The translations under genes and the position numbers were made by a program. Below the pieces are notes generated by a model. The model saw only the letters and a list, made by a program, of their open reading frames with translations. It was not told where the DNA came from and ran no database searches. DNA of 64,000 nucleotides from Clostridium sp. (GTDB lineage: Bacteria > Bacillota > Clostridia > Oscillospirales > Acutalibacteraceae), in contig JAMPGU010000006.1 of the NCBI GenBank assembly GCA_023663865.1, positions 1-64,000 on the forward strand, read 5' to 3'. Shown here piece after piece: positions 9,083 to 19,800 of this stretch; position 1 is the stretch's first letter, and each line of letters starts with the position of its first letter.

Positions 9083-9988
9083 TTATTTTTTCTTTGCAAG
9101 CTTCGCTTTTGCCTCGGCAACCATTTTAGCTCTTTCCTCTTCAGCCTTCTTTTCAGCCTCAGCTCTAGCTTTTTCTTTCTTGATTGCATCCTGTCTTTCT
9201 TTTTCTTCCTTAGCAGCAACACGAGCAATTCTCTCTTCCTCAAGTGTTTCATCACTCTTTGCAGGTGCTTTGGCAACAGCAATATTGATACCCATAGCAA
9301 CCAGCAGCAATATAACTGCAACAAAATAGCCCCAAGAGATGGATGCCGTACCATTAATAACAGCAAAATCACCGAAGTTAAATGCGGTAAAATCTGCAGC
9401 CAAGGTACCGCTCATTACGAAGCAAACAACAGCAGCAACAGATGCCGCAATTGATAATACATCAAATACAACAGTAGAAACGGTCTTAGGCTTCTTGCAC
9501 ATAATGATGTTTAAAAAGAATGCAATAACAATCAACAGTGCACTCAATACAAACAAAACAAAGCCTGCAACAGCAAGTGTCAGCGGACCGCTGTAATTCT
9601 CAAAGCCCATATTTGTCAGATACAAGCTTGAATCACCAAAGAAGCTGCTGAAAAAATCAATAAGAGATTTATTACCTGAAAATGAAATAATACTCAAATC
9701 AAAGCTTGTTCCGTCACTTTTCAGTGTGGCCCAAGGAAGAATAAATCCGATTGCAGGTAAAAAGGTCAATATAAGTCTGGCAATACGCAGCTTCGTTCCA
9801 TAAATAGAATAAGCAATTCTGCTTAACGTTCTGTTAAAAACAGCGAACTGCTGTTCAGCTTTAATATTATCCTCTTCAAGTCTCTCAATCCAGTTATAGT
9901 TAGGAATAGATACACCGCACTGAGAACACTCCGCCTTTACATTCCAAGGATGTAATTTTTTACCGCAGTTAGGACAGGTACTTGCCAT
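9083..9988 (-). CDS. Zinc-ribbon membrane protein with charged C-terminal tail
   Basis: A 301-residue protein of unknown function. An N-terminal zinc ribbon (CPNCGKKL...CSQCG, residues 5-25) is followed by four predicted TM helices at about 68-90, 132-160, 170-190 and 216-237. A highly charged Ala/Glu/Lys tail (about 240-301) is likely to form a single long helix or coiled coil. Zinc-ribbon plus multi-TM proteins of this kind are common and uncharacterised in Clostridia. An AAAGGGGTG site precedes the ATG. It is monocistronic, with its own promoter and terminator. Confidence 0.65.
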   Translation of the reverse strand: MASTCPNCGKKLHPWNVKAECSQCGVSIPNYNWIERLEEDNIKAEQQFAVFNRTLSRIAYSIYGTKLRIARLILTFLPAIGFILPWATLKSDGTSFDLSIISFSGNKSLIDFFSSFFGDSSLYLTNMGFENYSGPLTLAVAGFVLFVLSALLIVIAFFLNIIMCKKPKTVSTVVFDVLSIAASVAAVVCFVMSGTLAADFTAFNFGDFAVINGTASISWGYFVAVILLLVAMGINIAVAKAPAKSDETLEEERIARVAAKEEKERQDAIKKEKARAEAEKKAEEERAKMVAEAKAKLAKKK

Positions 9989-10022
9989 AGTGGCACCCCT
10001 TTCAAAAGTTCATTACTAAAGT

Positions 10023-10051
10023 ATTTTATAATTATTTTCGCTACTTGTCAA
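10023..10051 (-). promoter_or_regulatory. SigA promoter for the zinc-ribbon protein
   Basis: Minus strand TTGACA (10051-10046), a 17-nt spacer, TAAAAT (10028-10023). Confidence 0.75.
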
Positions 10052-10121
10052 TATAAAATCGACAATTCTTTTATTACAATCATTTCCAGATATAAAATCT
10101 TAGCCATAATCTAAAAAGGTA

Positions 10122-10150
10122 TTGATTTCAATCTGCAAATATGATAGTAT
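10122..10150 (+). promoter_or_regulatory. Possible promoter of the GPH symporter
   Basis: TTGATT (10122-10127), a 17-nt spacer, TAGTAT (10145-10150); weaker than its neighbours. A TATAAA overlaps at 10148-10153. The rest of the 237-bp gap shows nothing else recognisable. Confidence 0.4.
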
Positions 10151-10225
10151 AAATATGTTATATTTACTATTCGGAATAAGTTACATTTGTTATGTACGCT
10201 ATTCTGACAGAAATGAGGGAATATT

Positions 10226-11746
10226 TTGGCAGAAGAAATTATGACCGATGAGTTAACGCAGTCAGAAATGGAAGAGCTTGACAAGCTCGCCTATACACAC
10301 AAGCGTTATCTTTCACCAAAAGAAATTGCTGCTTATGTCCTTGTAAACTTCGGACAAAAGAATTTGGATCAGTTTGTTAACTCTTTTAAAGAGTTCTTTA
10401 TGATTCAGTTTCTCAAGCTCAACACCACGGCTTATGCCAACATTAACCTGTTTGCATCCATTTATGATGCTGTCGACGACACAATTTCAGGTTTAATCAT
10501 TGACCGTACACGTACAAGATGGGGCAGAATAAGACCATTCTTCATATTACCGCTTCCTTTGTTAATCATTGGCGGTGCAATGATGTTTACTGCTCCTGAT
10601 ATCGGCTCAACCCAAAAGATTGTCTGGGCGATTATTGCTATTGTCGTATATGGTTTGGGTATGTCTTACTTCGGTGCATGGGGCCTTATGATTTATAATA
10701 TCACCCCTAACACGAACGAAAGAGATAACCTGATTACTACAGCAAAGTTCTTTGAGCTTTTCGGAACATGGATTCCGTCACTTGTACCCGTTCTTGTTAC
10801 TCTGCTTCCTAAAATCAATAAAAACATTACTATGAGAGGTGTATATTCAACCTTCGCATACTTTATGCTTGCTCTTGTAACAATGTTTGCGATTTTCGGT
10901 TTCTTTAATATGAGAGAGCGTGTACCTCTTATGAGCCGTGAGGAAATCAAGGAAACCTCTGTTCTTGAATCTATTAAAAATATTTTCACAAACAGACCGC
11001 TCTTTGTTGTTATTCTTGCAAACTTCTTTAACTCCTTTAAGTCTGTAGGCGGTTCAACAGAATCTTATTTCTGGCTGAATAATACCGGTTCTCTTATGAA
11101 TGCAACCTTCTGCGGATTGTTCACCGGTATACCTAACTATATTATGGTACCGCTCGCTGCTAAAATGGTTAAGAAAATCGGCGGACGAGCAACATCAATC
11201 GTTGCAGGTTTATTTGGCTTCTTTGCTTATATGACTTTGTTTGTTATTGGTTATCATCCATTCGGTCAGACCTTTAACGATCACTATATTCTTAATTTAA
11301 TTTGGGTTATTTTCGGTCTTACCATCTGCGGACTTCCTAATAAGCTTCTTCTTGTAAGCGGACAGATTGTTACTGCTGAGGCACTGGATTATATGGAATG
11401 GAAGCATGGTTTAAGAAACGAGGCTCTCGTTACAACCGTACAGGGTTACTTCGGTAAGCTTGCCGGCTCTGTAACAGGCTGGCTGTCAGGTATGGTTCTT
11501 ACATGGATTAACTATGTACCACTTACTGACTCCGTTGGTAATGCAATTCCGCAGACAGACCCTAAAATGCTTAGTGGTATTTGGGCTGTATTCTGTATCC
11601 TCCCTGCTCTTGCACGAGGTCTTTATGGTTTATCATTCGTTATTTATCCAATTCACGGTAAGGTTAAGCAGCAGATGATTGTAGAGCTTGCTGACAAGCG
11701 TGCAAACAGAATTGCTGAGCAGAATGCAAAAGAAAACAAGGATTAA
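10226..11746 (+). CDS. GPH-family sugar:cation symporter (MFS)
   Basis: A 12-TM transporter of the glycoside-pentoside-hexuronide:cation symporter family, which couples Na+ or H+ to glycoside or oligosaccharide uptake. The family signature is the region after TM2, ASIYDAVDDTISGLIIDRTRTRWGRIRPF (residues about 80-112, split by the Asp and Arg residues typical of GPH), plus LVTTVQGYFGKLAGSVTG near TM11. Length 506 is normal. The TTG at 10226 sits about 7 nt from GAGGG and is preferred over the internal ATG at 10241. The substrate is unknown; arabino-oligosaccharides would fit the nearby GH51, but there is no operon link. Confidence 0.85.
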   Translation: MAEEIMTDELTQSEMEELDKLAYTHKRYLSPKEIAAYVLVNFGQKNLDQFVNSFKEFFMIQFLKLNTTAYANINLFASIYDAVDDTISGLIIDRTRTRWGRIRPFFILPLPLLIIGGAMMFTAPDIGSTQKIVWAIIAIVVYGLGMSYFGAWGLMIYNITPNTNERDNLITTAKFFELFGTWIPSLVPVLVTLLPKINKNITMRGVYSTFAYFMLALVTMFAIFGFFNMRERVPLMSREEIKETSVLESIKNIFTNRPLFVVILANFFNSFKSVGGSTESYFWLNNTGSLMNATFCGLFTGIPNYIMVPLAAKMVKKIGGRATSIVAGLFGFFAYMTLFVIGYHPFGQTFNDHYILNLIWVIFGLTICGLPNKLLLVSGQIVTAEALDYMEWKHGLRNEALVTTVQGYFGKLAGSVTGWLSGMVLTWINYVPLTDSVGNAIPQTDPKMLSGIWAVFCILPALARGLYGLSFVIYPIHGKVKQQMIVELADKRANRIAEQNAKENKD

Positions 11747-11765
11747 TCATTTATAACTTTTACAT

Positions 11766-11800
11766 AAAAAAACAAGGACCCGCTGAGTCCTTGTTTTTTT
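11766..11800. terminator. Bidirectional terminator between the symporter and ABC genes
   Basis: Stem ACAAGGAC / GTCCTTGT with 7-nt loop, flanked by A7 and T7. Serves the convergent GPH and ABC genes. Confidence 0.9.
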
Positions 11801-11843
11801 GTGTCTGTAAAACGCTTTTACATTAAACAGTAAAAACAAACAT

Positions 11844-13586
11844 TTAATTATTCTTAGGAAACTGAGAATTATACAGATTATAATAGAAGCCTTTCTTATT
11901 ATATAATTCCTTATGATTACCCTGTTCGATAATATTGCCGTCATTCATAACAAGAATAATATCAGCATTTTGAATGGTTGATAATCTGTGTGCAACGATA
12001 AAGGTTGTTCTGCCCTTCATCAATTGACTGAAAGCTTTCTGTATTCTAATTTCCGTGCGTGTATCAATAGAAGAGGTTGCTTCATCAAGAATTAACATTG
12101 GCGGCGGTGAAAGCATCAAACGTGTTATACAAAGCAGCTGCTTTTGTCCTTGTGAAAGAGAACCGCCATCCTCTCCGATATAAGTGTTATATCCGTCGGA
12201 CAGTCTTTTAATAAATGAATGGGCGTGTGCTTTTTTTGCCGCCCTAACAACTTCATCATAGCTAGCGTCAGGATTAGCAAGCCTGATATTGTCTATAATC
12301 GTTCCGCTTTTCAGCCATGTATCCTGAAGCACCATACCGAAATTTTCTCTTAGGGACTTCATTTTAATATCATTATTCTTTACATCATCAATCCGAATTT
12401 CGCCTTTTTGCGCATCATAAAACCGCATCAGCAAATTGATAAGTGTGGTTTTGCCGCAGCCTGTCGGTCCGACAATGGCAACTGTCATACCCGACTGAAC
12501 ATCTAAATTAAGATTTGTGATAAGCTCTTTTTCGGGGTTATATGAAAAATCAAGATTTCTGATTTTTATATCCCCTCTTGGGTTTATCAAATCTATAGCT
12601 TCCTGTTTATCAGGTTTTATTTCTTCTTCATCAATAAAGTCAAGAACACGTCCTGCACAGGCAAGTGCATTTTGAAGCTCGGTAACCACACTGCTGATTT
12701 CATTAAACGGCTTAGTATACTGGTTAGCATAGGATAAAAAGCAGGACAAAATACCAACAGTTATATTCCCTTTTATCGCCATAATGGCACCAAACAATGC
12801 AACCGCAGCATAAACAATACTGTTAACAAATCTTGTTGCAGGGTTTGTAATTGAGGAAAAGAAGGTTGCTTTAAGGGAATAATCAGCAAGCCTGTTATTT
12901 ATGTCATCAAATCTATCAAGATTTTCGTCATCCATATTATATGCATCTGCAACCTTTTGATTGGAAATCATTTCGTCAATAAAGGCTGTCTGCTCACCTC
13001 TGGTCTTTGACTGAAGCGAAAACATACTATATGTCTTTTTAGCAATAAATCTGGCAATGAAAAAGGACAACGGCGTTACTACCACTACCACAAGCGTAAT
13101 CAAGGGGTTTATATAGAGCATAAAGGCAAGTGTGCCGATAATTGTAATAACACCTGTAAAAAACTGCGTAAAGCCCATTAACAAGCCGTCAGACAGCTGA
13201 TCGACATCTGCGATAACCATACTGACAACATCACCATTAGAATGAGAATCTATATAAGAGCATGGCAGCAGTTCAATTTTTTCGAAAGCCTTTTGCCTTA
13301 AATCCCTTGACACATTATAGGTAATTTTGTTATTGCAGATATTCATCAGCCATTGAATCAAGGCCGTAATTCCAATAATAATTCCAAGCTTAGTCAGAAT
13401 ACCAGCTATTTTAGAAAAGTCAACATTATTTTTGCCTATAATGCTATCAATTGCGTTACCCACCAAAATAGGTGCATAAAGGGTTAAGCCTACGCTTACA
13501 GCCGCAAATATTATAGAAAGCACTAAAAAATATTTATACTTATCTATATATTCCAAAACACGCTTCAACGTCTTTTTGCTGTTCAT
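11844..13586 (-). CDS. ABC exporter half-transporter, catalytic-site subunit
   Basis: A 580-residue type IV ABC half-transporter with six TM helices (residues about 15-310) and a C-terminal ATPase: Walker A GPTGCGKTT, a signature LSQGQKQ, and Walker B LILDEATSSID with the catalytic Glu intact, then the His switch AHRLST. It overlaps the 3' end of the partner gene by 4 nt (ATGA) and has an AGGAGG site. It pairs with the 13583-15298 subunit to form a heterodimer of the BmrCD/LmrCD/TM287-288 type, generally drug or lipid exporters. The substrate is unknown. The variant Q in the signature (LSQGQ) is usual for this subunit class. Confidence 0.92.
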   Translation of the reverse strand: MNSKKTLKRVLEYIDKYKYFLVLSIIFAAVSVGLTLYAPILVGNAIDSIIGKNNVDFSKIAGILTKLGIIIGITALIQWLMNICNNKITYNVSRDLRQKAFEKIELLPCSYIDSHSNGDVVSMVIADVDQLSDGLLMGFTQFFTGVITIIGTLAFMLYINPLITLVVVVVTPLSFFIARFIAKKTYSMFSLQSKTRGEQTAFIDEMISNQKVADAYNMDDENLDRFDDINNRLADYSLKATFFSSITNPATRFVNSIVYAAVALFGAIMAIKGNITVGILSCFLSYANQYTKPFNEISSVVTELQNALACAGRVLDFIDEEEIKPDKQEAIDLINPRGDIKIRNLDFSYNPEKELITNLNLDVQSGMTVAIVGPTGCGKTTLINLLMRFYDAQKGEIRIDDVKNNDIKMKSLRENFGMVLQDTWLKSGTIIDNIRLANPDASYDEVVRAAKKAHAHSFIKRLSDGYNTYIGEDGGSLSQGQKQLLCITRLMLSPPPMLILDEATSSIDTRTEIRIQKAFSQLMKGRTTFIVAHRLSTIQNADIILVMNDGNIIEQGNHKELYNKKGFYYNLYNSQFPKNN

Positions 13587-15298
13587 CCTATAACCTCCTT
13601 TCCAAATTGAGAGGTATATATTTCATTATATATTTCACAATTATCAAGAAGCTCACTATGCCTGCCCAGTCCGGCACATCGACCGTCGTCAAGGACAAGT
13701 ATTTTATCAGCACTCATAACAGAGGATGCACGCTGAGAAACAATAAACACAGTAGGATTATAGGATAAATGATATATTGACTCTCTCATAGCGGCTTCAG
13801 TTGCAAAATCGAGAGCCGATGAGGAATCGTCAAGAATCAAAATATCAGGCTGTCTTACAAGCGCTCTTGCAACAGACAATCTTTGCTTTTGCCCCCCCGA
13901 TAGATTTGCACCATTTTGCTCAATTTCAAAATCAAGTCCGCCTTTTTCGGCAATTACATCATAAACCTGCGCTATTTTTAATGCTTCAATAATTTCATCA
14001 TCAGAAGCATTTTTCTTACCCCAGCGCATATTTTCTCTTACTGTTCCCTTAAACAAAACAGCTTTTTGCTGAACAAAGCCAATTTTTTCTCGAAGCTCTT
14101 TTTCGTTTACGGATTTAACATCTGCACCGTTAACATAAACTGTTCCTTTGCTTGCATCATAAAAATGAGGAATAAGGGACACCAGACTTGATTTACCTGA
14201 ACCTGTACCGCCAATAATACCAATTACCTCTCCCCTGTCTGCCTTAAAGGATATATCAGAAACAGATTCCTCCGAGGCATTCGCATAGCTGAGAGATACA
14301 TTGTCAAACTCAATAAACGAATCTGATTTTTGCGTATTGTTATTTTTTTCCAATGTATTATCCTGTTCAAGAACAGAGCTGATTCTGTCAGCAGAGGCTA
14401 ATGCCTTGGTAACCGTAATAATCAGATTAGCAAGCTTAATCAGCTCAACCAAAATTTGGCTCATATAATTATATAAGGCTACTACCTCGCCCTGAGTTAA
14501 GTCACCTGTGTTTACTCTTATTCCGCCGGTGTATACCAAAACAATAATTGCAATGTTAATGATTACATACGTTATCGGATTTAAAAGTGCAGATATTCTG
14601 CCCACACCTTTTTGCAGGGAGGACAAGGCAGTATTTCTTTTTCTAAACTCCTCAATCTCATTTTCTTCGTTAGAAAAAGCACGTATTACCCTGGCACCGG
14701 ACAAATTCTCGCGGGTAATCAGTGTTACACTGTCAAGTTTCTTCTGCACATCTCTGTATTTCGGAATTGTATATCCCATAATACCGAAAACAACAATGGA
14801 TAACAAAGCGATTGCCGCAGCGAAAATAAGCGCACATTTGACATCAATCGTAAATGCCATTACCATCGCACCTATTACGATAAAGGGAGATCGCAGGAAT
14901 AATCGCAGCACAAGATTAACACCATTCTGCACCTGCGTAACATCATTGGTCATTCTTGTTACCAAGGTTGATGTACCGATATTATCAAGCTCATTAAAGG
15001 ATAATGACTGAATTTTCGCAAACAATGAATGCCTTAAATCCCTGCCAAAACCGGTTGCCGCCTTGGCTGCAAAATACTGAGCTGTAATTGCAGCAATCAT
15101 ACCTACAAGCGCTAAGAGGATTAGTATACCGCTCCTCCCCAACACATAGGAATTATCTTTATTCATTATACCAATGTCAATAATTGATGCTATAACCAAT
15201 GGAACAATCAGTTCAAAGGATGCCTCAAGCAATTTGAACAGCGGAGCCAATATGGACTGAACAATATATTTCTTCAAATATACAAGTAATTTTTTCAC
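13583..15298 (-). CDS. ABC exporter half-transporter, degenerate-site subunit
   Basis: A 571-residue partner of the downstream ABC subunit: six TM helices (about 15-300), Walker A GGTGSGKSS, canonical signature NLSGGQKQR, and Walker B ILILDDSSSALD. The residue after Walker B is Asp instead of the catalytic Glu, and the switch His is replaced by Gln (SQRASS), so this subunit contributes a non-hydrolysing Walker site, a hallmark of heterodimeric exporters. The GTG start follows AGGTGA by 4 nt. A near-perfect promoter lies about 35 nt upstream. No regulator gene is adjacent. Confidence 0.92.
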   Translation of the reverse strand: MKKLLVYLKKYIVQSILAPLFKLLEASFELIVPLVIASIIDIGIMNKDNSYVLGRSGILILLALVGMIAAITAQYFAAKAATGFGRDLRHSLFAKIQSLSFNELDNIGTSTLVTRMTNDVTQVQNGVNLVLRLFLRSPFIVIGAMVMAFTIDVKCALIFAAAIALLSIVVFGIMGYTIPKYRDVQKKLDSVTLITRENLSGARVIRAFSNEENEIEEFRKRNTALSSLQKGVGRISALLNPITYVIINIAIIVLVYTGGIRVNTGDLTQGEVVALYNYMSQILVELIKLANLIITVTKALASADRISSVLEQDNTLEKNNNTQKSDSFIEFDNVSLSYANASEESVSDISFKADRGEVIGIIGGTGSGKSSLVSLIPHFYDASKGTVYVNGADVKSVNEKELREKIGFVQQKAVLFKGTVRENMRWGKKNASDDEIIEALKIAQVYDVIAEKGGLDFEIEQNGANLSGGQKQRLSVARALVRQPDILILDDSSSALDFATEAAMRESIYHLSYNPTVFIVSQRASSVMSADKILVLDDGRCAGLGRHSELLDNCEIYNEIYTSQFGKEVIG

Positions 15299-15334
15299 AA
15301 GTTCACCTACAATATATAATAGCTATTTGTGTGT

Positions 15335-15363
15335 ATTATAATATTATCATAAAAAACTGTCAA
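15335..15363 (-). promoter_or_regulatory. Consensus SigA promoter for the ABC exporter operon
   Basis: Minus strand TTGACA (15363-15358), a 17-nt spacer, TATAAT (15340-15335): both hexamers match consensus exactly. Confidence 0.85.
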
Positions 15364-15388
15364 TATTAAAAGAATTATATATTAAGTC

Positions 15389-15416
15389 TTGAAATTAAAA
15401 ATTATTGATGTATAAT
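15389..15416 (+). promoter_or_regulatory. Promoter of the Gfo/Idh/MocA gene
   Basis: TTGAAA (15389-15394), a 16-nt spacer, TATAAT (15411-15416), about 30 nt before the ATG. Confidence 0.75.
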
Positions 15417-15445
15417 TATAAAAAAATCTATTAGAGGTAATTGTT

Positions 15446-16756
15446 ATGGAAAATTCACCTGTTACAGCAATCATCGTTGGTGCCGGTCACAGAGCACTGG
15501 TCTACAGCGAGCTTGCAAAGACAAATCCTGAATTATTAAAAATAGTTGGTGTTGCCGATCCAAATCCGGTAAGACGTAAGCACTGTATGGAATACTTTGG
15601 CTTTGGGGAGGATATGTGCTTTGAAAGTGCGCAGGAGCTTGCTGAAAAAGGCAGACTTGCAGACACTATCATCAATGGCACAATGGATGAACAGCATATT
15701 GAAACATCCATTCCCCTTTTAAATGCAGGCTATGATATGCTGCTTGAAAAGCCATTTGCAGTTAATGAAAAAGAAATGAGAGAGCTTGTTACCTGTGCAA
15801 AGAAAAACAACTCTAAGGTTATGATTTGCCATGTATTGAGATATACTCCATTTTACTATGGTATTAAAGAAAGAATTGCAAAGGGTGAAATTGGAGATAT
15901 TATTAATATACAAACGACAGAGCATGTTTCCTATCATCATCTGTCTACATCCTATGTTCGCGGAAAGTGGGCTAATTCTGACAAATGCCATACCACAATG
16001 CTTCTTGCAAAATGCTGTCACGATATAGATTTAATGATGTGGTTTATGAGTGAAACAAAGCCTGTTGCAATCAGCTCCTTCGGCAGCAAGTATCAGTTCA
16101 AGCCTGAAAATGCGCCAAAGGATGCCGGAAACATTTGTATGCTGGACTGTCCTCATGTTGACACCTGTGATTTTTCTACGAAAAGATTATATATTGATCA
16201 TCCTGACAGATGGGCATTTTATGTTTGGGATGCGCTGGAGGCAATTCCGAATCCTACAATTGAGGATAAAATCGCTTTAATGAAAAGTGACAGTCCTTAT
16301 GCAAGATGTATGTATAAGTGTGACAACAATGTGGTTGACCATCAGTCTGTTCTTGTCAATTTTGCGAATGGTGCTACAGGCACACACAATATGGTTGGCG
16401 GCTCCTCTCAATCATTAAGGAAAATACATATCATTGGTACTAAGGGTGAAATTTACGGTGACTTTGAAAAGTCAAAGTTCTATGTATCTAAGATTAATCC
16501 GTCACCTGATGCACACAACGGTGAATGCGATATTGAAGAAGTTGACCTGAATGTTACAGGTGATATGGTAGGTGCATACGGCGGTCATGGCGGCGGAGAC
16601 GAACGTCTTACAGCTGATTTCGTTAAATTTATTAAAGGCGAAAAGCCAAGCCTTGCCTGCACATCAATCTTTGACAGCGTAGCAGGACACCTTTGTGTAT
16701 ATCTGGCTGACGAGTCAAGAGAAAACGGCGGCAAACCAATTAAAGTAGAAATATAA
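15446..16756 (+). CDS. Gfo/Idh/MocA family NAD(P)-dependent sugar oxidoreductase
   Basis: A 436-residue dehydrogenase with an N-terminal Rossmann fold (IIVGAGHRA, residues 9-17), the family motif LLEKPFA (EKP, about residue 102) and a C-terminal GFO_IDH_MocA_C alpha/beta domain with GHGGGDERL near the end. It belongs to a subgroup with a Cys-rich insertion (CMLDCPHVDTC, then CMYKCDNNVVDHQ) that may bind a metal; this is an inference from spacing. Likely substrates are sugars, inositols or aminosugars; which one is not readable. Monocistronic, with its own promoter and terminator and an AGAGG site. Confidence 0.85.
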   Translation: MENSPVTAIIVGAGHRALVYSELAKTNPELLKIVGVADPNPVRRKHCMEYFGFGEDMCFESAQELAEKGRLADTIINGTMDEQHIETSIPLLNAGYDMLLEKPFAVNEKEMRELVTCAKKNNSKVMICHVLRYTPFYYGIKERIAKGEIGDIINIQTTEHVSYHHLSTSYVRGKWANSDKCHTTMLLAKCCHDIDLMMWFMSETKPVAISSFGSKYQFKPENAPKDAGNICMLDCPHVDTCDFSTKRLYIDHPDRWAFYVWDALEAIPNPTIEDKIALMKSDSPYARCMYKCDNNVVDHQSVLVNFANGATGTHNMVGGSSQSLRKIHIIGTKGEIYGDFEKSKFYVSKINPSPDAHNGECDIEEVDLNVTGDMVGAYGGHGGGDERLTADFVKFIKGEKPSLACTSIFDSVAGHLCVYLADESRENGGKPIKVEI

Positions 16757-16777
16757 AATAATATACATATATATATG

Positions 16778-16809
16778 AAAAACACTCGGCAGGTGCCGAG
16801 TGTTTTTTT
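16778..16809. terminator. Terminator after the oxidoreductase gene
   Basis: Stem AACACTCGGC / GCCGAGTGTT with 4-nt loop AGGT and seven T; A-rich 5' flank makes it plausibly bidirectional for the convergent giant gene. Confidence 0.9.
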
Positions 16810-16842
16810 GTTGAGAAGAAATGGGATATTCGCTAATATAAT

Positions 16843-19800
16843 TTATTGAATATTCTCTTGTCTGCGCTTATACTGAACTGTAAATACAGCTGAGCAAAGT
16901 ATTAAAATACATACGCTGATATACAATACTGTATCATTTCCTGTAAGCGGGCTCTTGTCACTTGTATTTTTATTTACATATGAATTCTGATTATCGGTAT
17001 CCTTTTTCTCAGAATTTTCAGAAATAACTTCCTTATCATTTTTATTGCCCTTATTTACAATTTCAGGAATATCCGTATTGATTTCAACATCACGCATATC
17101 ATAAAGCGATGTCTTATTATCCAGTAAACGATAGTAAGAAGCAAGCGCATAATATGCCTGCTCTGTAGCCATATTATCGACTGAACCGTCCATAGTATGC
17201 TTAAATGCACCATCCTCGTAAAATGCAAGCAGTGCATCTAAAACAGATTTGCCGTTTTTGATAAATCTTTCATCATTATCCGGATTAATTCCCAGGCTTG
17301 TTAACGCAACAATAACCTGTGCACAGCTTTCTGACGAAGCCTCACCATAGGATATAAAGCTGCCGTCTGCGCGCTGCTGCTTTGATAAAAAGGTAAGTGC
17401 CTTTTCTATAGCAGATTTAACTGCCGGGTTCGTCTCAGCATATGGTGCTAATGCCTGTATTGCCATTGCAGTTAAACTGATATCTCCTATTTCATCCTCC
17501 AGCAGCCAGCTTCCGCTGCTTGTTTGCTCTGCAAGAATGGCATCAATAAGCTTCTCACGTGTTGTTTGATTTTTTACACCGCTTACTGTTGGAATTTCAT
17601 ACTCCCTTGTATCAAATGCAATTAAGGCCCAAATGGAACCATTTATACCCTGCTTCTGTAAATAATCCATATCTGCGAGAGGCAGAAGCAGATTGTAACC
17701 TTCAACATCCGTGGCATCAAAGCCAAGTGATGAAAGCGCGATAACTGCACGAGAATTTTCTGTAGATCTTGATTTGTGCAGCTTTTCAGAGCCGTTGCTA
17801 TTTAGAGTGTCAACAAGATTATTATAATATCCTGCGATAAACGCATCACTTATACGACCTGAACGAGCCAAACCTAATACAACCCATTCACCGCCGATTA
17901 CGGATACCATAGGCACATTGCCGGAAAGGAGTGTATCGCCGGTAGCCGTGTAGATATCCTTACGCATTACATCTTGCTCTGCAATCAGCTTTTTAAGACT
18001 GGTTTCTGCCTTATTTAACACGGATTCTTTAGTGACATAATTTTTCTGTTCATTAGTCAGTAAATCAAAAGCATTTCTAGCTGTCTCAATTGCTGCACCG
18101 CTGCGTACAGTTACAGTACCAATGGCATTGATAAGAAGATCAACATTGTTGGCAGCCTCAATATCTGCTGCCGTTTTTTCGCCGACAAGCTGATTGAAGG
18201 TTTCTTCTGCATTCTCTAAAACAGAAAGGTTAGATACTAAATTCTTCTGATCATTAGTAAGGGCATTATAAGCATTTCTTGCAGATAAAATTGCATCCTT
18301 GCTTGTAAGAGAAACCGTACCGATTTCATCTATCAGCTTTTCAACAGCCTGGGCAGCTGCCTTGTCCTGTTCAGGCTTTTCTGCCAAAAGCTTATTATAT
18401 GCAGCTTCGGCATCTACCAATACATCCTTATTGGATACACCGAATTTTTGCTCATCCGTCAGCATATCATAAGCATCACGTGCGGTCTGAATTGCATCAA
18501 CACTATCCAGTGTAACCGTTCCAATCGCATCAATCAAACGTTCAACCTGAATTACGACAGGATCTGTAGGATTCCAGCCCGTATTTCTGTAATCACTTGT
18601 ATAGAAGAAACGCATTTCATCCTTGTCTTTAAGCTTAACAGATGCCATATAATTCGGGAATTCTCCATTAATTGTATACATCCATCCGCTTCTCGGACCC
18701 TGGTCAAGCTCAGACAAGGTTACACCATCTGGTGTGGTAACAGAAGAAACATAGCTGTTTCCATTTGCCTCATAGGTATAACCGTAATCGTTCAGAATTT
18801 TTTTAAACAATTCATAGGCTGTTGCACCATTTGGTATTGTGCAGTCCTCTGCCACAATCCAGTTAACGTCTTCATTTTTATCATCAGATGCATTCACGCA
18901 CAAAGTAAAGGATACAGTCAGAATATCAGGCTGTTCGGGATCTTTGTCATTTCCGTCATCTGCAGCAGAGCCTGTCTGCCAAATCAGTATCGGATAACCG
19001 CTGTTTTCTTCTTTCAAATCCATTACAAACAGACTTGAGCCTGCCTGTGCATTCAGCAGTGAAACAAATGCAGATTTCTTCATACCGTCACTGCTTACAC
19101 CCTGTGCTGTTTTATCGGTTGCAGTCTGCGCTGACTGAGTAAGATAATAACTGCCTTTAACTACAGATATATAATCTGTTCCTGACAAATCGCCAAGCAC
19201 ACCGAAGGCGTGAGCACCTGCATCAACCTTGCCAACATTATAACAGCCCTGTGGTGCGGCGCACACGGATGCTGAGCCTGCAATACCGCCTAAATAATCA
19301 TATCCGATTACGTGACCTGTATTGTAGCAGGCAGTAACAACTGCATAGTTTGAAATGCTTCCCGCAATACCGCCTGCATGGGTTGAATCATCATTTCCGA
19401 CATTACCATTATTTACACATTCAATTATATTGCCGTAGGAGCAGCTTCCTGCAATACCGCCGATATTTTCTTTACCTGAAACACTTGCATTATTTATGCA
19501 CTGACTGACATTGCTGTTGAGACCTGCCTGACCGACAATACCGCCAACATCCTGTACACCGCTGACAGTGCCGTCAAATGAACAGCCTGTGATTCTGCCG
19601 TCAAGATAGCCGGCAATACCGCCGGTAGATATTGCATCATCACCGGTAACATTTACCGTACCGGAAAGGGCAAGATTTTTCACCTCTCCCTTACCGCCAA
19701 TGTTTCCGAAAAAGCCTTGTTCATTGTATGTGGAATGAAGATTGACATCTGTAATCGCCTTATTATTTCCGTCAAATGTACCAGCATACGGATGCTGACT

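Noticed and set aside
18448..19038. 196-residue plus-strand ORF inside the giant gene
   Set aside because: A long shadow of the real minus-strand frame with no RBS or recognisable domain; the same applies to 3741-4478, 6485-7021 and 48718-49383.
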